Below are positions 52,316 to 60,585 of a stretch of DNA of 64,000 nt, piece after piece (positions within the stretch are counted from its first letter, which is position 1; each line of letters starts with the position of its first letter). Made by a program: the position numbers and the translations under genes. Below the pieces are notes generated by a model that saw nothing but the letters and a program-made list of their open reading frames with translations, searched no databases and was not told the origin of the DNA. The DNA is taken from contig NZ_CP186274.1 in NCBI RefSeq assembly GCF_049331405.1, positions 7,254,001 to 7,318,000 on the forward strand, read 5' to 3'. This DNA is from PoT sp049331405 (GTDB lineage Bacteria > Planctomycetota > Planctomycetia > Isosphaerales > Isosphaeraceae).

Positions 52316-53230
52316 CTAGCGGCTGCGGGTCGCTCGCGCGGCGAGGTAAGTCGATAGGGCCACGTCGAGCTCCTGATCGGTCCTCATCGGGACATAGTCG
52401 ATGTCGATCGTCCGACATCCGCGCTTCATCTCGTTGAGATAGGCGTTGAGCTCCTCCTGATACGCCTTGCGCAAGGCGTGGGGTTCGGTGAGGACCTCGG
52501 GCATCCCCTCGAGCCCCTTGAAGAGGGTCGTGTCGCGGAACGGGAATTCGATCTCGGCCGGGTCGAGGATGTGGAAGACGATGACCTCGTGCCGGCGATG
52601 CCGCAGGTGCTTCAGGCCGGCGATGATCCTCGGGACTTCGTCGAAGAAGTCGGAGAAGACCGCGATGATCCCACGCTTCTTGAACCGCTCGGCCAGGTCG
52701 TGGAAGACGATCCCGAGGTCCGACTTCTGCCGCGCCGGGGTCACATCCATCAGGTGGATGATTTCCTTGAGATGCGACGGCTGCCCGGCGGGCTTCATGT
52801 AGCGACGAACCATGTCGTCGAACATGGCGAGCCCGACCGAGTCCTGCTGCTGGAGCACGAGGTATCCGAGGGCCGCGGAGACGTACTGCGCATAACGCAG
52901 CTTCGACACGTTCCTGCCGGAGGCGTAGCCCATCGACTCGCTCGTATCCAAAAGCAGGTACAGGAGGAGGTTCGTCTCCTCCTCGTACTGCTTGAGATAG
53001 AATTTGTCGGTCTTGGACCAGACCTTCCAGTCGACGTGGCGGATGTCGTCGCCGGGCACGTACTCCCTGTGCTCGGCGAACTCGACCGAGAACCCGTGAT
53101 AGGGGCTGGGGTGCATGCCGGCGACGTAGCCCTCGACCACCATGCGAGCCTTGAGGTCGAGGCCCTCGATGCTAGCTAGCGTTTGTGGATCTAAAGATCT
53201 TGGGGAGTTTTCCACTTTGCTCGGCCTCAT
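52316..53230 (-). CDS. DUF58 domain protein
   Basis: 304 residues from ATG 53230, or 299 from a GTG at 53215 which has the better ribosome site (GAGG 9 bp upstream). Either way it overlaps the moxR reading frame by 44-59 bp. The DUF58 signature is clear: 'GFSVEFAEHREYVPGDDIRHVDWKVWSKTDKFYLKQYEEETNL'. A degenerate VWA-like fold follows ('LLLDTSESMGYAS', 'IIAVFSDFFDEVP') with DTSES preserved as DxSxS. No transmembrane segment is visible, so it is cytosolic. In MoxR operons DUF58 proteins are the soluble partner of the ATPase and the link to the membrane VWA proteins. Confidence 0.95.
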   Translation of the reverse strand: MRPSKVENSPRSLDPQTLASIEGLDLKARMVVEGYVAGMHPSPYHGFSVEFAEHREYVPGDDIRHVDWKVWSKTDKFYLKQYEEETNLLLYLLLDTSESMGYASGRNVSKLRYAQYVSAALGYLVLQQQDSVGLAMFDDMVRRYMKPAGQPSHLKEIIHLMDVTPARQKSDLGIVFHDLAERFKKRGIIAVFSDFFDEVPRIIAGLKHLRHRRHEVIVFHILDPAEIEFPFRDTTLFKGLEGMPEVLTEPHALRKAYQEELNAYLNEMKRGCRTIDIDYVPMRTDQELDVALSTYLAARATRSR

Positions 53231-54251
53231 GCTCGTCGACGGGGACGGCCTTCACCAACCGCTTGACGATATCGTCGGGCTTCAATCCTTCGGCCTCGGC
53301 GTTGAAGTTGGTCACGATGCGGTGTCTCAGCACCGGGCCTGCCACGGCGCGGATGTCGTCGGTCGAGACGTGGAACCGGCCGTAAAGCACCGCGCGGGCT
53401 TTGGCGGCGAGGACAAGATACTGGCTCGCTCGAGGGCCTGCACCCCAGCTCACGTAATCGCGGATGAAGTCGGGCACCTCGGGCTTGTCGCGCCTGGTCA
53501 TCCGGGTGAGCCTGACCGCGAAGCGGGCGACGTGGTCGGCGATGGGGACCTTGCGGACGATCTCCTGCAACTCGAGGATCTCGGAGCCGGCAAGGACCTT
53601 GGTGATCGCCGTCTTGACCGTCGAGGTGGTCAGCTTGACGATGTTCAGCTCTTCTTCCTCTTCGGGGTAGTCGACGAGGATGTTGAGCATGAATCGGTCG
53701 AGTTGGGCCTCGGGGAGCGGATACGTCCCTTCCTGCTCGATCGGATTCTGCGTCGCCAGGACGAAAAACGGGTCGGGCAGCCGGTGGCGTTCGCCGCCGA
53801 CTGTGACCTGCCGCTCCTGCATCGCCTCGAGCAACGCGGCCTGGGTCTTGGGGGGCGTCCGGTTGATCTCGTCGGCGAGGACGATGTTCGCGAAGATCGG
53901 CCCGCGGAGGAATTTGAACTGGCGGACGCCGGTCGCCTTATCCTCCTGGATGACCTCGGTCCCGGTGATGTCGGACGGCATCAGGTCGGGCGTGAACTGG
54001 ATGCGGTTGTAACTGAGGTTGAGGGCGTCGGCCAGCGTGTGGATCATCAGCGTCTTGGCGAGGCCGGGGACGCCGATGAGCAGGCAGTGGCCTCGGGCGA
54101 AGATGGCGATCAGCAACTCTTCCAGCACGGATTGCTGGCCGACGATGACCTTGCCCATCTCCCCTTTGAGCCGGAAGAAGGCGTCGCGGAGCCGCGTCAC
54201 GGCCGCGAGGTCATCTTCTTGAAGTGGTTCCGTTGGGTTTCCGTCGCTCAC
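53172..54251 (-). CDS. MoxR-family AAA+ ATPase
   Basis: 359 residues from GTG 54251, preceded by AAGGAGG at ideal spacing. Walker A 'GVPGLAKT' (60-67), Walker B 'NIVLADEINRT' (about 122-131), 'RQVTVGGERHRLPDPFFVLATQNP' with the sensor 1 Asn, and 'EAQLDRFMLNILVDYP' with the Arg finger region. The C-terminal lid domain ends 'ADHVARFAVRLTRMTRRDKPEVPDFIRDYVSWGAGPRASQYLVLAAKARA', typical of the MRP/APE2220 subfamilies. It is the first gene of an eight-gene operon running to 40308 and is thought to power remodelling of VWA-containing complexes. A gap of 144 bp separates it from the PQQ-propeller gene upstream. Confidence 0.97.
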   Translation of the reverse strand: MSDGNPTEPLQEDDLAAVTRLRDAFFRLKGEMGKVIVGQQSVLEELLIAIFARGHCLLIGVPGLAKTLMIHTLADALNLSYNRIQFTPDLMPSDITGTEVIQEDKATGVRQFKFLRGPIFANIVLADEINRTPPKTQAALLEAMQERQVTVGGERHRLPDPFFVLATQNPIEQEGTYPLPEAQLDRFMLNILVDYPEEEEELNIVKLTTSTVKTAITKVLAGSEILELQEIVRKVPIADHVARFAVRLTRMTRRDKPEVPDFIRDYVSWGAGPRASQYLVLAAKARAVLYGRFHVSTDDIRAVAGPVLRHRIVTNFNAEAEGLKPDDIVKRLVKAVPVDEHEAEQSGKLPKIFRSTNAS

Positions 54252-54395
54252 GCCGAGACCTCCTTATTCACCGAACTCCCCGGCCTTGTAGATCGGGCCG
54301 GGAGTGGAAGAGCGAGTCTATGTCGAGGGGGTTCGCCGGAATAGTCCCACCCGGCTCGCCGAGCACGATTGTAGTCGGCCTCTCGCCCGATTCGA

Positions 54396-57300
54396 CTAGG
54401 GAGACTTGGGGGCAACCTCCGCCTTCTTGCGTTCGCCCAGGGTCCAGATCCCGCCGCGGCTGGCCACCAGGGCCCCTTGCGGATTCAGCCTCACGGCGAC
54501 CTCGGAGGACCCGACGGGGAGTAGGATCCTCTGGACGAGCTCCCCATTGTCGCGCCTGCGAAAGACGAGCGGCAGGCTCGTCAATTCATTCTCGCCGGAA
54601 TCCCCCAACGTCGGATAGCCCATCACGCAACGCTCGGTCAGGGCGACCGACCAGTAAGACTCGGGGCCGAGCAGGTAGGACGACCAGATCAGCTTGCCGT
54701 CCTCCAGGGACGCGGCCCGCAAGGTACGGTTGCTCGTCCAGTAGACATGTTCATTATCAATGGCCGTAGCGTCAGGGCGCTCGCTCAGGTTCTCGGAGCC
54801 GAGCGGGCGCGACCATCGCTTGGTCCCCGTGGCCGGATCGAGCCGGATCAGCTCCGAACCGTCGTGGATGACGAACAGACGTTCCGAGCCCCCCAGGAGC
54901 CGCGGCGGCCCGTTCTTGGGGAGCTCTCGGCTCTCGCGGAAGACCCACGACTCGACCCCACGATGGAGGTCGAAGAGCTCGACGGTCCGACGGTCTGGCA
55001 CGAGTACGACGTGGTCGTCGTCGATCAGCAAGGGAGTCCGCGCCCAATCCTCGTCACCCCCTCGCGGGAACTCGCCGAGCCGTCGCCCAGAGCCCGTCTC
55101 GAGCACGAGCATGGCATTCGGCTTGCGGAGCTGGACGATCACGCGCTGGGGGCCGATGAGCATCAGCGGATTGATCGTGCCGGCGGTCGGTGAATAGGCC
55201 CAGTCGACCAGCCCGGAGTCGCCATCGAGGGCTACCAACTCCCCCTCGCCCCTGAGGCAGAAGACGCGGTCCCCCACGACTTGGAAGTCGTGCAGGAGTT
55301 TGGGCGTGTTGTCGGCCGGCTTGACGCCCGGCGGCTCCTTGGCGAAGGGGTTTGCCCCCTTCGTCTCCTTCGAGCCGCCGCCCGACTCATAAGTCCAGAG
55401 GATCGATCCGTTGTCGAATTTGAGGGCGTAGATCCGGTTCTCGGATGCGGCGATGATCTTGTCGGCGAGGTATCCCACCCAGGTCGTCGTCCCCCTCAGT
55501 TCCTTGCTCCAGAGCGAGCTTCCCTCCCTGGGATCGACGGCACTCAACTCCGAGCCTCTGGCGAGGAAGAGCCGGCTCCCTTCATTTGAGGGGGGGCTTC
55601 CGGCCGCCGCGATGGGGCGGACCGAGTGCGGGAGCGTGCGACCCCACCGTTTCACGAGGGGGATGGGGAGCTTCGGTTCGGAACGCTCGGCGAGCATCTG
55701 GTCGAAAGGTGCACGCCCGAGACGCTCCGCGACCAGGCTCGAGATCCTCGCATCGGCGGGGAAATCGTCGAGGTGGACCTCCCCGAAGCGTGCCTGCACG
55801 TCGAGATAGGCCTCGCGGGCCGGGACCCAGAGCTTTTGCGCCTCATAGGCTTGCGCCTGACCCCAGAGGGCTCGCGCCCTCAGCGACGCATTGGGCGATA
55901 CGGCCAGGAGCCGTTTATAAGCGTGGGCGGCTTCCGCGGGCCTGTTCAGCGAGTCGCTAAGCTGTCCGAGTGCCAGGAGCGAATCGGCCACCACCTCCGA
56001 CGCAGGATAGCTGCGGCCGACCTCTTCGAGGAGCCGAGTGTCCTTCTCGGACTTGCCCCGTTGCAGGAGGTCTTGGGCCTCGCGCTCGAACTCGGCGTAA
56101 TAGTTCCGGCCGTGTGCACGGAGGATGGTGTTGAGGCGGTCGGCAATCAAAAGGTCGGCCCGGATCAGGCGTTGCCCTCCTTCTGAAGCCACGCTGAGTG
56201 ACCTCAAGGGCTCGTCGGCGAGCAGCCCCTGGAGCGTGGCGACCGCGTCGCGAGGCTCGCCACTCTCCAGTTGAACATCCGCCAGGGTCAACAATGCATT
56301 GAGCCGATCCCGATCCGATCGGGCGACGGTCGAGGCGGCTTGCAACTTCCCGGTCGCGACAGGCCAGGCCTTATCGCCCTTGGCCTTCGACCCCAGACGC
56401 ATGAGGAGGCGGAATTGCTGGTCTCGCGTGGCGTCGGAAAGCGATGTGCCGTCGATCATGTCGGAGGGCCGGACCTTGCTAGCCGCCGTCGTCAGAGACT
56501 CGAGCGCGAGGTCGTCCTGGCCCGTCGCCTCGGCCGCTTGCGCAAGGCGGTAGTAGTTCAAGGCCCGGTCGGGAGCCCTGACGATCTCGTCGCGATAGCG
56601 CTGAATCAGGCGGCTGTTCTGGCAGAAGACGACGAGGGCATCGGGCTGGCTGACGATCAGATACCCGTCGCCGACGGCCAGATTCCCCCCGGTCGTCTGG
56701 AATGACTCCTGGAGCTTGATCGGGGGGTCGGAACGAACCCCGGTCGACTGGTCAAGGACGTGGATCTCATTCTTGGTGGGCCAGTAGATCCGGTCGCCGG
56801 CGAGCAGGCCTCGGCCGAACCCTTCGTAGGCATGGCCGTTGTCCGGCCACATTGAGAAGAGGTCCCCCGTCTTGACGTCGTAGAGGACGACATGATCCCC
56901 GGTCGCGACGAGATGCCCCTTGGCGACGCCGAGGAGGTGCGCCAGCTTGACCTCCGCCGGGATGGGCTTGGACTTCCAGGCGAGCCGACCGCTCTCGGCG
57001 TCGAAGGCATAGAGGCAGTTCGCGTCATCGGGCGCGACCATGACGAGGCCATCGTGGACGATGGCGGGGTTCAGATCCCTCGAGTGATTCGCGCCCCCTT
57101 CGAGTCGATCTTGCCGCGGATAGGTGGCCACCCAGCGGACCGAGCCCGTGTCGGAGTCGAGCGCGACCACGGCCCCGAGGTTCGTCTGGTAGTAGATGGT
57201 CGGGCCGTCGAGGCTCAGGAGCCTGTGGCCGAAATCATTGAGCCCTGAGGCTCCCATGTTCATCCCGGCCATGCCGAAGCCGGCGATCATGTTCTCGTTG

Positions 57301-58865
57301 TCGGTCGAGGCGGCACCGAGGTAGCGGACCCAGCGTAAATTCCCGGTTTCCGCGTCAAGGCAGACTACATACGTCGATGTTTGCTCGCGACGGTCCGTCA
57401 TCGCCGCGTAGACGTTGCGTCCGTCCGCGACCGGCGTCCCCTCGAAGTTGACGCGGCTCATGCCATCCTGCGGGCTCTTGGGCAGGGTGATCTCCGCGGA
57501 AATCTTCGTCCAGAGGATCTTCCCCTCGGTGCTCCGATCCACGGCGACGATCTTGCTCTGGACTGAGGTTCGCGGACCCCCCATTCCCATCATGAATTGG
57601 GAGGCCGGGGGGCCGAGCCGTGCATAAATTCGATCACCAAACGCGGTGAGCGTATAACGCGGGACCGTGGTGAGCGGCATGGTCGCCGTGGCCGTGGGAG
57701 TCTCCTGCCCTTCAGGGGGCGCCTCCCAGACCGGGCGGACGCTGACGCTTGGTCCTACCGCTGTCCCCTCGGGTCGGGCATTCAGGTTATAAGCCTGGAT
57801 GCGGTTGTCCGTGGCGACGATCACCTGATCGCCCAGGACGATCGGGTGATACATCAGCAGTCTATCTTTGGGGATCGCAGGCTGGGACATCCCCATCGGT
57901 CGGGGGAAACCTCGCATGTTGTAGTGCGACTTGGCCTGGTCGAAGGAAGGGAGTTCCACTCGCCATTGCATCGAGCCGACATCGACGTTCCCGGGAACGA
58001 TCTTCGTCCGTGTCGGCGAGCCCGCGAAGGTCGGCCAGCGGCCGTCGGGCTGGGCGGGCGGTGCCAGGTGGTCGGTGCTCAACGCCTCGGTCAATGCCTT
58101 GAGATAGGAGCCTTTGCGGCCGGCGAGTTCGCCCGAAGCTCCCGGATAGGCGGCGCCGAACGCTTCGAGCGCCGGCGGCTGCGGTCCTTCGCCTAGGGCC
58201 GCCTGGCAGAGGAGCTTCTTGGCGGCGACGCGGGCCATGTCAACGTCCGGGTCGGGATGTGCCAGGGCCGGCTTTCGGGCCGACGGATCGGGGACGAGCC
58301 GCCGATAGAGCGCCAGGGCTTCGTCGAAGCGACCGTCCTCGAAGGCCAGGTCGCCGAGCAGGTTGATGGCGTCATCCCCCCAAGAGCTGCAGAAGGCCTG
58401 GTCGATCACCCTTCGCAGCGAGGATCGGTCCCGGGACGTCGTGCCCTGCTGATACCAACGCTCGGCCTGGGCATCGACCCGAGACCGGTAGATTGCCCGG
58501 GCCTCGGGGGGCAAGGCCGCGATCCGACGCTGGCAGAAGTTGCGGAGGTCCACGTAGAGGACCGACTCGCCGGGCGCACGCTCCTCCTCAGCCTCCTCCT
58601 TGGGGAGCCGGGCGACCTTCTCGCCGAACTGCTGGATCACGCGTTGATAGATGTCGATCGCTTCCGCCCACTGGCGGTCGCGAGCATGGCTCGCCGCATT
58701 GCGCAGGAGTGCGTCGGCGGTATCGCTAAAATCCGGGTAGAACTTGGTGACCGTACGGGGCGGCGGTTGAGGCTGGGCCTGTGATGGGAAGGGACAGGAG
58801 AGGGCGAGGAAGACCCCGAAAATCAGTGTGGATCGTGTTGCCCGAGCCGGTCGGATCATGATCAT
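54396..58865 (-). CDS. Giant exported protein with two PQQ-type beta-propellers and TPR segments
   Basis: 1489 residues from ATG 58865, fixed by AAGGAGG 8 bp upstream; a TTG seven codons earlier overlaps that site. Signal peptide about 1-30 ('FGVFLALSCPFPSQAQ'). Residues 40-230 are TPR-like helices ('WAEAIDIYQRVIQQFGEK', 'FDEALALYRRLVPDP'). A first PQQ-like beta-propeller covers roughly 250-740, with blade signatures such as 'VVALDSDTGSVRWVATYP' and 'LYAFDAESGRLAWKS'. More TPR-like helices fill about 750-1040. A second propeller covers about 1060-1480 ('LSAVDPREGSSLWSKEL', 'IYALKFDNGSILWTYES', 'LIRLDPATGTKRWSRPL'). These are structural PQQ repeats and no enzyme residues are evident. An extracytoplasmic scaffold role is inferred. 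Confidence 0.87.
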   Translation of the reverse strand: MIMIRPARATRSTLIFGVFLALSCPFPSQAQPQPPPRTVTKFYPDFSDTADALLRNAASHARDRQWAEAIDIYQRVIQQFGEKVARLPKEEAEEERAPGESVLYVDLRNFCQRRIAALPPEARAIYRSRVDAQAERWYQQGTTSRDRSSLRRVIDQAFCSSWGDDAINLLGDLAFEDGRFDEALALYRRLVPDPSARKPALAHPDPDVDMARVAAKKLLCQAALGEGPQPPALEAFGAAYPGASGELAGRKGSYLKALTEALSTDHLAPPAQPDGRWPTFAGSPTRTKIVPGNVDVGSMQWRVELPSFDQAKSHYNMRGFPRPMGMSQPAIPKDRLLMYHPIVLGDQVIVATDNRIQAYNLNARPEGTAVGPSVSVRPVWEAPPEGQETPTATATMPLTTVPRYTLTAFGDRIYARLGPPASQFMMGMGGPRTSVQSKIVAVDRSTEGKILWTKISAEITLPKSPQDGMSRVNFEGTPVADGRNVYAAMTDRREQTSTYVVCLDAETGNLRWVRYLGAASTDNENMIAGFGMAGMNMGASGLNDFGHRLLSLDGPTIYYQTNLGAVVALDSDTGSVRWVATYPRQDRLEGGANHSRDLNPAIVHDGLVMVAPDDANCLYAFDAESGRLAWKSKPIPAEVKLAHLLGVAKGHLVATGDHVVLYDVKTGDLFSMWPDNGHAYEGFGRGLLAGDRIYWPTKNEIHVLDQSTGVRSDPPIKLQESFQTTGGNLAVGDGYLIVSQPDALVVFCQNSRLIQRYRDEIVRAPDRALNYYRLAQAAEATGQDDLALESLTTAASKVRPSDMIDGTSLSDATRDQQFRLLMRLGSKAKGDKAWPVATGKLQAASTVARSDRDRLNALLTLADVQLESGEPRDAVATLQGLLADEPLRSLSVASEGGQRLIRADLLIADRLNTILRAHGRNYYAEFEREAQDLLQRGKSEKDTRLLEEVGRSYPASEVVADSLLALGQLSDSLNRPAEAAHAYKRLLAVSPNASLRARALWGQAQAYEAQKLWVPAREAYLDVQARFGEVHLDDFPADARISSLVAERLGRAPFDQMLAERSEPKLPIPLVKRWGRTLPHSVRPIAAAGSPPSNEGSRLFLARGSELSAVDPREGSSLWSKELRGTTTWVGYLADKIIAASENRIYALKFDNGSILWTYESGGGSKETKGANPFAKEPPGVKPADNTPKLLHDFQVVGDRVFCLRGEGELVALDGDSGLVDWAYSPTAGTINPLMLIGPQRVIVQLRKPNAMLVLETGSGRRLGEFPRGGDEDWARTPLLIDDDHVVLVPDRRTVELFDLHRGVESWVFRESRELPKNGPPRLLGGSERLFVIHDGSELIRLDPATGTKRWSRPLGSENLSERPDATAIDNEHVYWTSNRTLRAASLEDGKLIWSSYLLGPESYWSVALTERCVMGYPTLGDSGENELTSLPLVFRRRDNGELVQRILLPVGSSEVAVRLNPQGALVASRGGIWTLGERKKAEVAPKSP

Positions 58866-59534
58866 TGATAGGCCCTCCTTGCCCAATCCGCCACAATCGG
58901 GCGATCAAGGCAGGGGATAACAGTCCCGGCGCATCAAATCTCGGAAACTCATGGTCTGCGAATTCCGCAATCGGCTCTAAGTGCACCTAGGTCGGGATGG
59001 GAAAGTGTGGAAACCCGAGTGGTAGGCAACCATGCCTCCGCCTGTTATTCGGGCAGATTTGAAAGATTATTGCACGGACATCCCACATCCCTAGTATTGG
59101 ACACGAACATTGTCGCCGAATGCAACAGCAAATCAAATACCGTCCACGACCATGACGGGTTCTCTCCACATTCAAATCGAATTTTGCATAGGAGACAATG
59201 ATTTTGTGCCTGCTCTTGAGGCATTTGTGCTTGGCCTGTAATCGTTCTGATTCGATGCTTTCGTCGTCAAATCCTCTACTTTGTGTAAGCTATCAAAACC
59301 GCTGGCCTATCGAATTAGGCAAGTCTTGCGTGACCTATCCAGGGTCCATTTTCCGGGCATTTCTCCAACGGAGGCAAGCAGTTTCAGGCCGTTGAGTCGT
59401 ATGAGCCCCTAAGATGACGTTCGGAATCGCGACATTCTTAGCAGAGTGTCGAGAGGGCAAGCGAAATCGTCTCGCCGCAACGCTGGGTTGCGGCGAGACG
59501 GTTGAAAGCATTCGTCATAGACTCAGAGGTTGAA
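58866..59534. other. Gene-poor, lower-GC intergenic stretch
   Basis: About 670 bp with visibly more A/T than the flanking genes. Small inverted repeats occur (GCCTA-TCGAAT-TAGGC at about 59304-59319). A 65-codon frame at 59198 has an AGGAG only 3 bp from its ATG and Cys/Leu-rich content, and is not accepted as a gene. The right end holds the terminator of the next minus-strand gene. Part of the left end must hold the promoter of the propeller gene. Confidence 0.5.
59468..59500 (-). terminator. Strong hairpin terminator after cupredoxin-like gene
   Basis: A perfect 14-bp GC-rich stem (59468-59481 with 59487-59500) with a 5-nt loop lies 34 bp beyond the stop at 59535. In the minus-strand direction it is followed by ATTTCG, a short T-run. 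Confidence 0.8.
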
Positions 59535-60377
59535 TCACTTCACCTTGGCGGGGTCGATCTTCACATCGCCCACGTCAACGGTATCGCCAGCCTTGACCGT
59601 AACGGCCATGCCGGCAGCCATACCTTGATTCACGTAGCCGACCTTCTCCTGCCAGACGATCAACTTCTGGGCACCGGCCGGGACGTTCTTGATCTCGAAC
59701 GAGCCATCTTCACCGGTGACGGCGAAGTAGGGGTGATCGAACACGGCGACGTAAGAGTCCATCCAGCCGTGGAGGTCGCAGGTGACCTTGACGGGGCGTT
59801 TCTCAACGGCGAGCTTCTTCTCGAACTTGCCGTTACCCGACAGGATCTGATTGAAGCCCGAGCTGAACGAGTTGTAGTGGACGTTGTGATTGACCGACTC
59901 GCTCGACTTGAAGACGACCGTCTGCCCGGCCGCGACGGCGGTGACGTGGGGGATGTACTCGCAGTTTTTCTGGTCGATCTCAATCTTTGGGGTCTTCGCG
60001 ACGATCTCAGCGACCGCGCTCGCCGGCGTGCCCTTCGGCTTGACAACGTAGGCGAAGCCGAACTTCACGCCCTTGGATTTGGGATCAACCACGAGCTGCT
60101 GCGAGACGATCGGCTCCGTCTTCGCACAGACTTCCGGATCCTTCGAGGCCTTGCCCACGGCTTCCAGGACCTTGGCTTCGGGAGCGGTGGCGCCACCCCA
60201 AACGAGGCGGCCCTTGATCGTGCCCGTGCCGGACTGGGCCGGGACGCTGGTCGCGAGGGAGGTCGCGGGAGGGACCGCAACCGCCGAGCTGAGGGCCATG
60301 GCCGACACGGCGAAGGCCGCCGAGAGACCGACACACCACGGTCGCACGTCGAACAGGCAGCGCGAGACAAAACTCAT
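59535..60377 (-). CDS. Exported cupredoxin-like protein with carboxypeptidase-regulatory-like tail
   Basis: 280 residues from ATG 60377 (GAGGG about 10 bp upstream). Signal peptide about 1-35. A small N-terminal domain ('GTGTIKGRLVWGGATAPEAKVLE') precedes a cupredoxin-like fold: 'PHVTAVAAGQTVVFKSSESVNHNVHYNS' with candidate copper ligand His164 and 'KVTCDLHGWMDSYVAVF' with C200-x2-H203-x2-M206, a type-1 copper-like ligand set. The end is a carboxypeptidase-regulatory/transthyretin-like beta unit ('TGEDGSFEIKNVPAGAQKLIVWQE'). Extra Cys pairs (84, 139) may form a disulfide. It is a paralogue of the next gene upstream, and each gene ends in its own terminator. A role in periplasmic electron transfer or copper binding is inference. 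Confidence 0.85.
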   Translation of the reverse strand: MSFVSRCLFDVRPWCVGLSAAFAVSAMALSSAVAVPPATSLATSVPAQSGTGTIKGRLVWGGATAPEAKVLEAVGKASKDPEVCAKTEPIVSQQLVVDPKSKGVKFGFAYVVKPKGTPASAVAEIVAKTPKIEIDQKNCEYIPHVTAVAAGQTVVFKSSESVNHNVHYNSFSSGFNQILSGNGKFEKKLAVEKRPVKVTCDLHGWMDSYVAVFDHPYFAVTGEDGSFEIKNVPAGAQKLIVWQEKVGYVNQGMAAGMAVTVKAGDTVDVGDVKIDPAKVK

Positions 60378-60504
60378 CACGGATGACCCTCTTGGAGTGG
60401 AAGTTGCCAATCGGTGGGAAACGGTCATCGCCTCGAATTAAAGGCAGGAACTGAATCCTAACATTTTCCACAAGTGGCGCGTAGCCCTCACTTAAAACGC
60501 GAAA

Positions 60505-60542
60505 GAGGGAGGCCCCACCCCTTGCCGAGGTGATCCTCCCTC
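60505..60542 (-). terminator. Hairpin terminator after the lipoprotein gene
   Basis: An 8-bp perfect stem (60505-60512 with 60535-60542), extended inside by CACC/GGTG pairing, lies 43 bp beyond the stop at 60586. On the minus strand TTTCGCGTTTT follows, a good T-rich tail. Confidence 0.8.
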
Positions 60543-60585
60543 ACAGCCTCGAGCGACCGCTCCTGGTCGGACCGGTGTGAGCCTC

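Noticed and set aside
59198..59395. 65-codon frame in the lower-GC stretch
   Set aside because: AGGAG is only 3 bp from the ATG, the product is Cys/Leu/Ser-rich without fold features, and no homologue is recognised.
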